A stretch of DNA of 64,000 nt from Acidobacteriota bacterium (GTDB taxonomy: Bacteria > Acidobacteriota > Terriglobia > Terriglobales > Acidobacteriaceae), in contig QIBA01000042.1 of assembly GCA_003225175.1 (NCBI GenBank), forward strand, positions 1 through 64,000. Direction: 5' to 3'. Shown here piece by piece: positions 45,970 to 54,996 of this stretch; the first letter of the stretch is position 1, and the number at the start of each line of letters is the position of its first letter. Under the pieces are notes generated by a model that had not been told where the DNA came from, searched no databases, and saw only the letters and a list, made by a program, of their open reading frames with translations. A program made the position numbers and the translations under genes.

Positions 45970-46410
45970 TCAGGTAGCTGGGACTTCGCTGTGGGTTATC
46001 GCCATCCAGCCTTTTTTGTCTTCTTGCCACACCGTAGTCATATAAAAACGCTGTGGCATCGCGGACGATTTCGTCTGCACCGTTGCGAGATAGGTGACCA
46101 CCATGTCAACCCCGTGCGGCTTTATCTCCAGCTCGCCCAGGTCAACTCTGGTGACGCCCAGGCTCTGAAAATATTGCATCGCCTGTTGGCGGTCCTTGAT
46201 ACCAGCAGAAGTTGTAAGCGTGTACATCGACGCTAATCGCCATTCTGCACTTTTGAAGTCTCCGTTCTGAATCGCCTTCCACCATAGCCGTTCGTAGGCT
46301 TCAGCACCAGTTGCCGTGGACCAGTCCTGCGCTTGTGGAGGTTTGCCCTCGGTACAGGCCATGAATGGCAACAGCAGAATGGCAAGTGCCAGCGTCTTGA
46401 GGCGACTCAT
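45970..46410 (-). CDS. Lipoprotein with a SnoaL/NTF2-like domain
   Basis: A 146-residue protein from ATG 46410: MSRLKTLALAILLLPFMACT is a lipoprotein signal (lipobox PFMAC, Cys19). The mature part (AYERLWWKAIQNGDFKSAEW, QAMQYFQSLGV, MTTVWQEDKKGWMAI) has the alpha/beta pattern of small NTF2-like proteins. Function unknown. The gap 46411-46724 upstream has no gene. Confidence 0.7.
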   Translation of the reverse strand: MSRLKTLALAILLLPFMACTEGKPPQAQDWSTATGAEAYERLWWKAIQNGDFKSAEWRLASMYTLTTSAGIKDRQQAMQYFQSLGVTRVDLGELEIKPHGVDMVVTYLATVQTKSSAMPQRFYMTTVWQEDKKGWMAITHSEVPAT

Positions 46411-46724
46411 CACCGGGATTTTACTCGTATGCGCTGGTTGCACGGGCTGTGGAGAAACAGCTGGTCGGTCAGAAGAATTCCCTGTAGGTTCTCTGTTACC
46501 TTTTTGCATCCCGCACTGAACGACGATAGTGTTCTGTTGCGTTCAGTCGCGGAGAATCCCTAGAGCTCTCTGATTTTTCGCTGCGTTTCGAAAGAATTTG
46601 CAGGTTTTGGGCAGCATTCGATCAACTCAATCGAGAAATGCCTTGCTTTTGTACTTTGAATTTATATCGGAACGCAGTTGAAATTCTCGGATGCTTCTGC
46701 AATGAGCAATGCACAGCTGCCGAT

Positions 46725-47795
46725 CTAATTGATCATTCCGTTGTTTCCGCTTTCACTGAGCCGATCTGTTAGCTTGGTGCGCCTGGGAGCAATTCCGGTT
46801 TCCTGAATCTTATAAAGCAGCGCGCGATAGCTGATGCTCATCGCCTTCGCGGCTTTTTTTCGGTTCCAATTGTGCATCTGCAGGACTTTGAGAATGATGC
46901 GGCGCTCCAGTTCGCATATCGCGTCGCGCGTCGCTTTTTTCAAGGAAATCTTGCCGTCCAATGGAATCAGCGGATCAAAGCAGTTTCCACCTCCGCGCGA
47001 AACCAATTCTGAAGTAATCGCTTCTTCACTGCCCAGAACGACGTACCGCTTTATCAGGTTTTCCAGTTGACGGATATTTCCCGGCCACTCATAGCGTTGC
47101 AGCATCGCCATCAGTGCGTCTGAAAAAGGCTTCGCCCGAACCGAAAACTTGTCTCCGTAAAAGTCCAGAAAGTAGCTGGTGAGCGTAGGAATGTCGCGCA
47201 CACGATGTCGCAGCGCCGGCGCCTGGATTTGGACTACGTTGATGCGGTAGTAGAGATCCTGGCGGAATCGCCCGGCCGCGATCTCCTCAGCCAGATCACG
47301 GTTCGTCGCACAAATCACGCGAACTTCTACCTTCACATCCTCCTGCGCGCCGATGCGACAGAATTGGCCGTCTTGCAGAAGCTGGAGGAGTTTGGCCTGC
47401 ATTGCCAGCTCCATTTCGCCGATTTCGTCCAGAAAGAGCGTGCCACGGTGGGCCATTTCTACACGGCCGGGCTTCGATTTAAGGGCGCCAGTGAAGGATC
47501 CGCGCTCGTATCCAAACAACTCGCTCTCTAGCAGGGTACCGGGGATCGCTGGGCAGTTAACCTTGACGAAGGGGCCATCGCTCCATGGCGATTGCTGGTG
47601 AATCATCCGGGCCAGTACTTCTTTGCCAGTGCCATTTTCGCCCGTGATCAGAATCGGGACATTTGCGCCCGCGACGACACGCAGCTTGTGCTGCAGCATT
47701 TGCATGCGGTCTGTAGTTCCGAAGACCACCGTTTCGGGCGGAATTCCTGCCGGCAAAAGGCCGTGACCGTTACTCGCTAGGGCGGTTGCGCTCAA
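46725..47795 (-). CDS. Sigma-54-dependent transcriptional activator without receiver domain
   Basis: A 356-residue protein. About residues 25-250 are the AAA+ sigma-54 interaction module: Walker A ITGENGTGKEVLAR, the sigma-54 contact loop GSFTGA (consensus GAFTGA, Ser for Ala) and LFLDEIGEMELAMQAKLL. A Fis-type helix-turn-helix is C-terminal (NWNRKKAAKAMSISYRALLY). No regulatory domain precedes it, so activity may be set by another protein. TTG start with GGAG upstream. It lies away from its possible targets. Confidence 0.9.
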   Translation of the reverse strand: MSATALASNGHGLLPAGIPPETVVFGTTDRMQMLQHKLRVVAGANVPILITGENGTGKEVLARMIHQQSPWSDGPFVKVNCPAIPGTLLESELFGYERGSFTGALKSKPGRVEMAHRGTLFLDEIGEMELAMQAKLLQLLQDGQFCRIGAQEDVKVEVRVICATNRDLAEEIAAGRFRQDLYYRINVVQIQAPALRHRVRDIPTLTSYFLDFYGDKFSVRAKPFSDALMAMLQRYEWPGNIRQLENLIKRYVVLGSEEAITSELVSRGGGNCFDPLIPLDGKISLKKATRDAICELERRIILKVLQMHNWNRKKAAKAMSISYRALLYKIQETGIAPRRTKLTDRLSESGNNGMIN

Positions 47796-48495
47796 TGGCT
47801 AAGCTCCGGAAGGCGTCACATTCGAAAAACGAGTTCTACTATCAGTGCACTCCTGTGCACATTCGCAACCAACACTCAGATTCTTCAATGGAGACTGTGG
47901 AAAACTCGGAACTCAGATGTACAAACCTCGATTGATCAATCCATTACAGGACTCATAGGCCAATCAACCGATGATCAATTTGTTCGCTGCTGTTAGGTAT
48001 TTCCAGTGATGACTGAAAATCTCTCGTGAAAACATTTGCAGAAGCGGAAGTGATTTTTTCCACCGGCAAGTTGCTGAAGAGTGGGCAATCTGCCGATTTC
48101 CCTAATCTAAACTTTTGAACAGCGGAAAAACCAGCAAGTGGACCCTATAATGGATTACCACCAGATGAAAGCGGGTTCTTGGGCGCGTAATCCCGTTATT
48201 TTTGTATCTAATAAAATTAAGAATCCGAAGGGCCACGCAAAACAATGGAATTCTTGTCTACATGGGTTTCCATTTGGTATGCACAAGTTTTCACTTGCAG
48301 TGCGGTGGAAACTGTTAAAAATCCTCGGAAGTGCCTAAAGGGCTAGCTAGTTATGCCCCATCTCAAGATGGTTAACAAACTGCAATTACCTCAAAAACGC
48401 CAGCCGGGCGATGTGCATCGCTTTAGTCTCGCGGACACAGCGAGTAAGATTTTTCCTGATGTTTCGGTCATATTCCGGACCCGTTGTCAGGCCTT
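47796..48495. other. 700-bp AT-richer gap with several dyads and no supported gene
   Basis: Two small frames (48138-48338 and 48353-48535) lack ribosome-binding sites or motifs. Dyads seen: GTGCACTCCTGTGCAC (47845-47860), ATTGATCAAT (47931-47940), GCGATGTGCATCGC (48408-48421) and CTCGC...GCGAG (48428-48444). The base composition drops toward A/T between about 47900 and 48370. No sigma-54 -24/-12 promoter was found by eye. Confidence 0.5.
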
Positions 48496-48897
48496 ATGTT
48501 GGACAGAGCTGATGGCCCCGAGCGTGGAACAGTAAATCTTAGGAACGCAGGAATCTTGCCCGTGGATGAGAAACGAGTGCTCCCAAGGTTTCCGCTAGAG
48601 ATGCCGGTTTGGCTTCGGCTTCCCGGATCCGACGCTACCGTGCACGCCAAGACTCGTGATGTGAGCGCAAGTGGCGTGTTTTTTTACGTGAATTGCGAGA
48701 TTCGTCCCGAAGCCGAAATTGAATTCACCATGACCCTGCCTCCAGAACTCACGCGGACCGCTGCCATTCAGGTTTCCTGCAAGGGCAAAGTGGTAAGGGT
48801 TCAGAACGACCCGGAAACTGGAAAGATCGGCATCGCTGCGGCCATTCACAGCTACGATTTTCTCGCCCAGGCGGCCTCGAATCTCGGCGAAGCCTAG
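48496..48897 (+). CDS. PilZ-domain protein
   Basis: About 133 residues from ATG 48496. RVLPRFPLEMPVWLRL and AKTRDVSASGVFFYVN carry the PilZ pattern (the usual RxxxR and DxSxxG elements) that binds cyclic di-GMP. Such single-domain proteins relay c-di-GMP to motility or exopolysaccharide machinery. The start is uncertain: GTG 48562 or TTG 48484 are alternatives. It lies between two signalling loci. Confidence 0.8.
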   Translation: MLDRADGPERGTVNLRNAGILPVDEKRVLPRFPLEMPVWLRLPGSDATVHAKTRDVSASGVFFYVNCEIRPEAEIEFTMTLPPELTRTAAIQVSCKGKVVRVQNDPETGKIGIAAAIHSYDFLAQAASNLGEA

Positions 48898-49172
48898 TTC
48901 TGCTCGAATCAAAACTTGATTTCAGGCTTTGGGTTAAAGGCCCAGAGAGGTAATGGTACTCGGTTACTATAGGTTTGCTTTCAGTAACTTCGGTACGACA
49001 TCCCGCAAAGCTTATCTTGAGAATTGCAAAATATTGCGATATCGTAAGCCATTCGGTTGGCCGAGCGGAATCACTTCGAGGCGAAAACTCCTCCATCAGC
49101 CTTAAGAATCCCCTGTTTCGGTAACAATTTAGCAGTTCCCGGCCGCAGTTCGTGCCGGAAACGGAGAAAAGC

Positions 49173-50018
49173 GTGTCTAGTTCCCCTGGTCAGGCGGTCG
49201 CAAGTACAATCTCGTCTGCCACTCGACTCGAGATTGAAGATTCGCTGAAGCAGGATATTTTCCGGCGCACCATAGCGCTAGCATCTGCAGCCCACGAACT
49301 GAAAACACCGCTTTCTGTGATGACCGGCTATACTGACCTGCTTTTAGGGCAGTTGCTCGGTCCTCTGAATGAGCAACAACGAAAAGTTCTCGAAGAGATG
49401 AAGCAAAGCGGTTTGCGCTTGCAGCGCTTCGTTCAGGATTTTCTGGCCTTCAGCGCATTGGAATCAGGCAAGATCCGAATTGCAAAAGAGCTGGGGGACG
49501 TAAACGAATGCATCGCTGAAGTCCTGGAGCACTGGTCGAACCGCTTCGAACAGAAGAAACTCCGCTGGGAGTTCCGTCCGGAAAGCAATCTTCGGCAGCT
49601 GCTGTTTGATCCGCTGAAACTGCAGCACGTCATCTCGAACCTGATCGATAATGCCGTGAAGTTCACTCCCGTCGGTGGCAAGATTCGCGTCAGCACCAGC
49701 ACCTATCTGTGGGAGCGACGGACGTATCGCCAGATGCTGCCGTTTGCCAACGAGCGGCGCGCTGAAGCTGATCATCAGCCCAATGCGATTCGAATGTGCG
49801 TCACAGATAGCGGGCCGGGAATCCCTCCTGAATTCCATCAGGAAATATTCAACGAGTTTTTGAGATTGCAGCAGACCTCCGATTCACACGGTATGGGACT
49901 TGGGTTGGCGATCGCACGTCGCCTGGTAGAAGCGCACGCAGGAAAAATCTGGGTAGAGAGCGAGCACGGTCACGGGAGTACATTCTGCGTGCTGCTGCCA
50001 ATGAGGACCAAAGAGTAA
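49173..50018 (+). CDS. Soluble sensor histidine kinase (HisKA-HATPase)
   Basis: About 281 residues from GTG 49173 (GGAG six bases before it; an upstream GTG 49152 is less well placed). The dimerisation domain has ASAAHELKTPLSVMTGYTDL with the phospho-acceptor His at about residue 41. The ATPase domain has NLIDNAVKFTP (N box), DSGPGIPPEF (G1) and HGMGLGLAIARRLV (G2). There is no membrane segment and no sensor domain, so the input comes from the cytoplasm or a partner. It precedes the NtrC-type regulator by three bases and should phosphorylate it. Confidence 0.93.
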   Translation: MSSSPGQAVASTISSATRLEIEDSLKQDIFRRTIALASAAHELKTPLSVMTGYTDLLLGQLLGPLNEQQRKVLEEMKQSGLRLQRFVQDFLAFSALESGKIRIAKELGDVNECIAEVLEHWSNRFEQKKLRWEFRPESNLRQLLFDPLKLQHVISNLIDNAVKFTPVGGKIRVSTSTYLWERRTYRQMLPFANERRAEADHQPNAIRMCVTDSGPGIPPEFHQEIFNEFLRLQQTSDSHGMGLGLAIARRLVEAHAGKIWVESEHGHGSTFCVLLPMRTKE

Positions 50019-50021
50019 GTC

Positions 50022-51485
50022 ATGAGCGCAAACGCCACCATTCTGATCGTTGATGACGAACCCAGCATGCTTCGTTATACGAAGACCCTGCTCGAAGTGG
50101 ATAACTACTCGGTGGAGACGGCCGGAAGCGGCTTCGAGGCCATTAAGCGCGTGCAGGAGGGACTCAATCCCAGTCTGATTTTGCTCGACATGGCTATGCC
50201 GAGCATGAATGGCCTGCAAACCATCGAGGAATGCAAAAAGATTCGTCCAGAGCAAAAGATCGTTGTTCTCTCTTGCGTGAGTGACACCAGCACAGTTGTA
50301 CAGGCGATCAAGCTGGGTGCGCTCGACTATGTTACTAAGCCTTTTTACAAGTCAGAACTCGATGCCGTCCTGAAGCGCTGCCTTGAGCCTGAAAAACCGG
50401 CCAAAGTCGCTGCGGACATACAGCGCTACAGCGTCTCAGACGACGTCCAAATCGAGAGTCTGGAGGACGATCTCTTCTTCCTCGCAGCCAGCCCGCAGAT
50501 GAAGCAAATTCGCGCGCAAGTCTCCCTGGTCGCGAAAGTCGATGTTCCTGTATTGCTTCTCGGTGAGAGCGGAGTGGGAAAAGAAATTCTTGCGCGGTTG
50601 ATTCATAAAATGTCGATCCGCGCCCACCGTCCGCTGCTCAAAGTAAATTGCGCAGCGCTGCCGGCCGAACTGCTCGAAAGCGAGTTATTCGGATATGAGG
50701 CTGGTGCCTTCACCGGTGCTCAGCGTTCCAAGCCGGGAAAGTTTGAGCAGTGCAACAAAGGGACGATTCTGCTCGATGAAATCGGCGAAATGACGACTGC
50801 GCTGCAGGCGAAGCTGCTTCATGTGCTGCAGGACGGATCTTTTTCGCGCCTCGGTAGCCGTTCGAACGTAACCGTCGACGTCCGCGTTCTGGCCGCCACG
50901 AACATCAACATCGAAGAAGCGATCGCCAACAAGACCCTGCGCGAGGATCTGTACTATCGCCTGAACGCGTTCACCATGCATATTCCCCCGCTGCGCGAAC
51001 GCCGCGAAGAGATTCCCCTATTGCTGAAGCACTTCATGAACCGCTTATCGGAGCGTTACGCGAACGCCCCCCTGAGCTACTCCGAGCGCCTGGTGCGGGC
51101 TTGCATGCTGTATCACTGGCCCGGCAACCTGCGCGAGCTTGGTAACTTCGTGAAGCGCTATCTGGTGCTTCAGGACGAAGAGATGGCCATTTCGGAACTT
51201 GAGGCGAAGGGAAAGGGTCAGGGGAACGGTTCGGCCGAAGCCTCATTGAATGGCGGAATTGTGGCCGCTCCAGAAGGCGGACTAAAGTCCCTGGTTCGCA
51301 GTCTCAAGGATGAAGCCGAGCTTCGCGCCATCGAGCAGGCTCTGCTTGCCACCAATTGGAATCGCAAACTGGCTGCTGCCCGCCTGAACATCAGCTACAA
51401 GGCTCTCTTGTACAAAATTAAGCAATATCAAATTGTCCCTCCGGGATCTTCTCGCCTATCGGAGCCACGCACCGGATTGCGGTAA
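50022..51485 (+). CDS. NtrC-type response regulator
   Basis: A 487-residue protein. Receiver domain at about 5-120 with Asp56 (LILLDMAMPSMNG) and Lys in YVTKPF. The sigma-54 module carries LLLGESGVGKEILARLIH, GAFTGAQRSKPG and ILLDEIGEMT. A Fis-type HTH lies at the C-terminus (NWNRKLAAARLNISYKALLY). Paired with the kinase just upstream, it forms a two-component system that turns on sigma-54 promoters. The target is not known; the genes downstream are candidates. Confidence 0.95.
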   Translation: MSANATILIVDDEPSMLRYTKTLLEVDNYSVETAGSGFEAIKRVQEGLNPSLILLDMAMPSMNGLQTIEECKKIRPEQKIVVLSCVSDTSTVVQAIKLGALDYVTKPFYKSELDAVLKRCLEPEKPAKVAADIQRYSVSDDVQIESLEDDLFFLAASPQMKQIRAQVSLVAKVDVPVLLLGESGVGKEILARLIHKMSIRAHRPLLKVNCAALPAELLESELFGYEAGAFTGAQRSKPGKFEQCNKGTILLDEIGEMTTALQAKLLHVLQDGSFSRLGSRSNVTVDVRVLAATNINIEEAIANKTLREDLYYRLNAFTMHIPPLRERREEIPLLLKHFMNRLSERYANAPLSYSERLVRACMLYHWPGNLRELGNFVKRYLVLQDEEMAISELEAKGKGQGNGSAEASLNGGIVAAPEGGLKSLVRSLKDEAELRAIEQALLATNWNRKLAAARLNISYKALLYKIKQYQIVPPGSSRLSEPRTGLR

Positions 51486-51497
51486 GCTGTTCTGCGT

Positions 51498-51956
51498 ATG
51501 CCAGAACGGGACGAACTGAAGGTTGTTGCGCATTTAGCCGATGGATCGCTGGTTAAGGGTGTCCTTCGCAATTCAGAGTCGTTCGATCCTCTCTCTGCCG
51601 GACTCATAGGACAGACTCTGCCTTCGGTTGTCGCACTGGATACCGGCGGCGGTCGCCAGGTCATTGAGCTGCAAAATACCAAAGCGCTCTTCTTTGTGAA
51701 GACGCTGGAGGGTCGGACTGACTACGTTGAAGTAAAGTTCTTCGAACGCAATCCCCAGATCGAAGGGCTCTGGATCAAGCTTAAATTCAAGGATGGCGAG
51801 GTGACAGAGGGAATCGTCCATAATTCCCTACCCTTTGTTGCACACTCCGGATTCTTTCTTCGTCCTCCTGATCCCCAAAGCAACAACCGCGTAGTGTACG
51901 TGGTGAAAAGCTTTCTCTCAGACTTCCGCATTCTTGGAATTCGCAGCGAGTACTAG
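51498..51956 (+). CDS. Hypothetical protein with a duplicated beta-rich module
   Basis: A 152-residue protein made of two similar halves, KVVAHLADGSLVKGVLRNSE... ALFFVKTLEG (10-75) and IKLKFKDGEVTEGIVHNSLP... VVYVVKSFLSDF (90-145). Each half resembles a short beta barrel. No signal peptide. It directly follows the NtrC-type regulator, so it may belong to the same response. Family not identified. Confidence 0.7.
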   Translation: MPERDELKVVAHLADGSLVKGVLRNSESFDPLSAGLIGQTLPSVVALDTGGGRQVIELQNTKALFFVKTLEGRTDYVEVKFFERNPQIEGLWIKLKFKDGEVTEGIVHNSLPFVAHSGFFLRPPDPQSNNRVVYVVKSFLSDFRILGIRSEY

Positions 51957-52078
51957 AATCGATTGTGTTGGCCCTTACATTCGGAAGCGGCACGTTTGAT
52001 CGTGCCGCGAGGACGGCGGATCAAATCCGTGCCCTCCCTGAGTCTGCTTAGGTCAGCGGGAGTGCTCTTGATAACTTC

Positions 52079-53044
52079 ATGGCTGTTTATTTAATCACTG
52101 GCGTTGCCGGCTTTATCGGCTCCAATATTGCGCGAGAACTCGTGCGTCGTGGAGAAGCCATTCGTGGCTTCGACAACTTTGAAACTGGCAAGCGTGAAAA
52201 CCTGGCGGGTTTGAAAGAGAAGATTGAGTTTCGCGAACTCGATCTTCTCGATACGCGAGGCCTAGCCGAGTTCTTTCGCGGAGTCGATTACGTTCTGCAT
52301 CAGGCCGCGATTCCGTCTGTCCCCCGATCGGTGGAAGATCCAGTTTCCAGTCACAATGCGAACATCAATGGAACTCTCAATGTGCTGATGGCCGCACGCG
52401 AGGCAAGGGTAAGACGCGTGGTTTATGCTGCGTCTTCGTCTGCGTATGGAGATACTCCCACTCTGCCCAAGCACGAGGCAATGCTTCCCAATCCAATGTC
52501 ACCCTACGCCGTGCAAAAGCTGACTGGAGAGTTGTATCTCAACTCGTTTTACCGCGTATACGGAGTTGAAACTGTCTCGCTCCGCTACTTCAACATCTTT
52601 GGACCGTATCAGGATCCGACTTCACAATATTCCGGTGTCCTGGCCAAGTTCATTACGCAGATGCTCGCTGACAAGCCGTGCACCATCTTCGGCGACGGCG
52701 AACAGAGCCGCGATTTCACCTATGTCGAGAACGCTGTAAACGCAAATCTGCTGGCGTGCAACGCGCCCGCAGAGAAGGTAAGTGGGCGTGTATTCAACGT
52801 GGCTACGGCAACTCGTTTCTCGCTGAACGAGACCTTCCGCATTCTGGCGGCGATTATCGGGTACAACGGTCAGCCAAAGTACGCACCGCCTCGTGCAGGC
52901 GACGTGAAGCATTCGCTTGCCGATATCTCACTGGCGAAAGCCGCCATGGGGTACGAACCAACGGTGGGCTTCGAAGAGGGTCTGAGCCGCACTGTGGCGT
53001 GGTATAAGCAAGCGTTGGTTCCGGCTGGAAATGCGTCGAGCTAG
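52079..53044 (+). CDS. NAD-dependent nucleotide-sugar epimerase (extended SDR)
   Basis: A 321-residue protein. VYLITGVAGFIGSNIARELV is the NAD-binding start, VVYAASSSAYGDTPTLPK holds the catalytic Ser, and MSPYAVQKLTGELYLNSFYR the YxxxK pair. RYFNIFGPYQDPTSQYSGVL matches the UDP-hexosamine C4 epimerase WbpP group. It probably makes UDP-GalNAc or a related sugar for surface polysaccharide. It ends with a good terminator. Confidence 0.93.
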   Translation: MAVYLITGVAGFIGSNIARELVRRGEAIRGFDNFETGKRENLAGLKEKIEFRELDLLDTRGLAEFFRGVDYVLHQAAIPSVPRSVEDPVSSHNANINGTLNVLMAAREARVRRVVYAASSSAYGDTPTLPKHEAMLPNPMSPYAVQKLTGELYLNSFYRVYGVETVSLRYFNIFGPYQDPTSQYSGVLAKFITQMLADKPCTIFGDGEQSRDFTYVENAVNANLLACNAPAEKVSGRVFNVATATRFSLNETFRILAAIIGYNGQPKYAPPRAGDVKHSLADISLAKAAMGYEPTVGFEEGLSRTVAWYKQALVPAGNASS

Positions 53045-53075
53045 CTTTTGGCTGCTCTCCTTATTCCTTCTACCG

Positions 53076-53105
53076 CAAAGGCACGGCTTAGCCGTGCCTT
53101 TTTAA
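53076..53105 (+). terminator. Rho-independent terminator of the epimerase gene
   Basis: Stem AAGGCACGGC (53078-53087) with GCCGTGCCTT (53091-53100), loop TTA, T-tail. Confidence 0.9.
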
Positions 53106-53122
53106 CATCTAACAGAATCTTT

Positions 53123-54001
53123 TCAGCGGTGCCGAGGCTGCAACTGCGGAGCTCCAGTTGTATCCTGCGCCGTCGTGGCAGGCGCCGCAGCCGAGTCGCT
53201 GGAGGCGGCGGTCAATTCCGAATTGCGGTACTTTGGCGCGCTGATGTAGCCATGGATGTGATCCTTACTAATCCGTTGAATCACCAGCTCTAGAGGGCGT
53301 TCTTCGTCCCCAGGGTAGAACATTGCCGGCTCATAGAGATTCAGGTGCTTTTTCGACATCTTCAGATCGTCGAGCATTAATTCCAAATCGGCGTACTGAT
53401 GCTTGATATTGGCCTTGCGGAGGCTAATGCCAACTGGCCCGGTGTGCGAGAACTGCTTCGACTTGTCGATATCAAATTCGTAATAGTTGCGCTCGCCCTT
53501 GCGCTGCAAAACGACGAGGTCGTCATGCGTCCTGGCGATCGAACCTTGAAGTTCGGTACGCGCTGACGACAATTCCTGGCGAGTGGAGTCAAGGTTAGTA
53601 CGGTTCTCTTCGATTGCTTTCCCTTGGGCATTGAGCTGGTTTTGCAATTTCCTCCAGCGCGGGTCAGGCTTGCTGTGCCGAGCGATGGCATGGGATTGAA
53701 CGACAGGCGTAGCTTGCGGAGCGACCGCGGGCTGGCGTGCTGCGACAAGGGAATCGAGCTTGGTGTTTAGCGCATCAATCTGCGAGCGAGTCTCTTTCAA
53801 TGCCGCGGACGCTTGGTCGTTCTGACCAGCGAGCTGTCGGGCCAGATTGCGCTCGTGAATCGAATATCCGAACAGCCCGACGAACGCCAGAAGGACTACG
53901 GCTAACACCCCGAAACGAACGCCCGACGAGGCGGTCTCAAACTCCTGGGTTTCTTCAAACTCTGGTTCTTTCTCTACTTGTGGTGTTTCTTCTTCGTGCA
54001 T
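53123..54001 (-). CDS. Membrane-anchored coiled-coil protein
   Basis: A 292-residue protein: acidic cytosolic N-terminus, one membrane helix at about 29-46 (FGVLAVVLLAFVGLFGYSIH), then a coiled coil (ARQLAGQNDQASAALKETRS to ALNTKLDSLV and LQNQLNAQGKAIEENRTNLD), then a compact domain from about 165 (YYEFDIDKSKQFSHTGPVGI, LELVIQRISKDHIHGYISAP). The last 30 residues are Ala/Thr rich. Family unknown. It has an own upstream inverted repeat (54043-54085). Confidence 0.75.
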   Translation of the reverse strand: MHEEETPQVEKEPEFEETQEFETASSGVRFGVLAVVLLAFVGLFGYSIHERNLARQLAGQNDQASAALKETRSQIDALNTKLDSLVAARQPAVAPQATPVVQSHAIARHSKPDPRWRKLQNQLNAQGKAIEENRTNLDSTRQELSSARTELQGSIARTHDDLVVLQRKGERNYYEFDIDKSKQFSHTGPVGISLRKANIKHQYADLELMLDDLKMSKKHLNLYEPAMFYPGDEERPLELVIQRISKDHIHGYISAPKYRNSELTAASSDSAAAPATTAQDTTGAPQLQPRHR

Positions 54002-54388
54002 GACTGGAAAACTCCTGGGCGAATTGCGCCCTGCACCTTAGTTCAGCAACTTTCGTTCCATGCGATTTGATTCGTAAGTTGCTGATGGTAATGAGTTTGG
54101 TTCTAGAAGCTGGATCGTGGGGAACGAAATTTTGCCTGAATTTCTGGCTGAAACTGGTTGCTTTTACACGATTTGGCGAGAGTTGCCTTAAGGCTGGCTA
54201 CGTGCTGTTAGCCGCCGTCTCACCCGCCCGGTCGGGCAGTTCGTTGCTGGAACAATGCCGTCAAGTCAGCCCAGTTAAACGTTCAAAGTGGACGAAGCAT
54301 CATTCGCGGCCTGGAGTGTAAGTCAGTAGCTTGCCGGGTGCCGGTCGGGGGAGCGGAACCACGTAATCAATGTGTTCGCAATGCTGAT
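54002..54388. other. 387-bp gap with an inverted repeat
   Basis: TCAGCAACTT (54043-54052) and AAGTTGCTGA (54076-54085) form a perfect 10-bp dyad with a 23-base loop, 42 bp upstream of the coiled-coil gene. It could be an operator. A 84-codon frame (54067-54321) lacks coding features. Confidence 0.5.
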
Positions 54389-54886
54389 TTAGAATCCGAG
54401 GCGTTTGCCGGCTTTCATAGCCTCCATCATCTTCTTGATCCGCGCCTGTTTGGTCTCATCACGCTTGGCGTCGCCGATGGCTCGAACCCATTCCTTCTGG
54501 TGAGTATACGAGAGCGAATCCCAGGTCTTTTCAGCAGTCTTATCGGATGTGATGACCTTGCTGATCTCGGCAGGAACTTCGACTACGCGCTCCTCCCGAT
54601 CGCGCTGAAGCACTACTTCGACAACGTCGCCAGCTTTGCATTTGGCTCCTGCACGCATTTGCTTGTTTACAACCATGAAGTAGCCATGGCCCATGTTGCA
54701 AAGCGAACTACGAAATTGATATCCATTCACGGTTCCCCGCACGGGAACGCGAGCCTTCGTGCCGAACACCGCAGGTACATCAAATGGCGGACGCATGGCG
54801 GCGACCTCCATGTTGTCTGCTCCTTCGAGTTTTACGCGGAATCGAAATGGACCATCACCGGGTTCAAAGTCGCTCTTTTTCGCCAT
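54389..54886 (-). CDS. YdeI/OmdA-like DUF1905 protein
   Basis: A 165-residue protein from ATG 54886; GGGAGG seven bases upstream decides the start. FRFRVKLEGADNMEVAAMRP and RVPVRGTVNGYQFRSSLCNM are DUF1905, and the C-terminal WDSLSYTHQKEWVRAIGDAK to TKQARIKKMMEAMKAGKR is the YdeI-type helix bundle linked with tolerance to some antimicrobial peptides. The biological role is not proven. Confidence 0.88.
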   Translation of the reverse strand: MAKKSDFEPGDGPFRFRVKLEGADNMEVAAMRPPFDVPAVFGTKARVPVRGTVNGYQFRSSLCNMGHGYFMVVNKQMRAGAKCKAGDVVEVVLQRDREERVVEVPAEISKVITSDKTAEKTWDSLSYTHQKEWVRAIGDAKRDETKQARIKKMMEAMKAGKRLGF

Positions 54887-54996
54887 AATTCGCCTCCCGC
54901 CTACCGCTGATGTTGAGTAATGAGACGGATTCTTTTGCCGCTGATAGCGCGGCATTGATTCCGTGAGCCGTCCCAACTACTCTGCATCTATATAGC

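Noticed and set aside
54067-54321. 84-codon plus-strand frame
   Set aside because: No ribosome-binding site or family; the inverted repeat overlaps its start.
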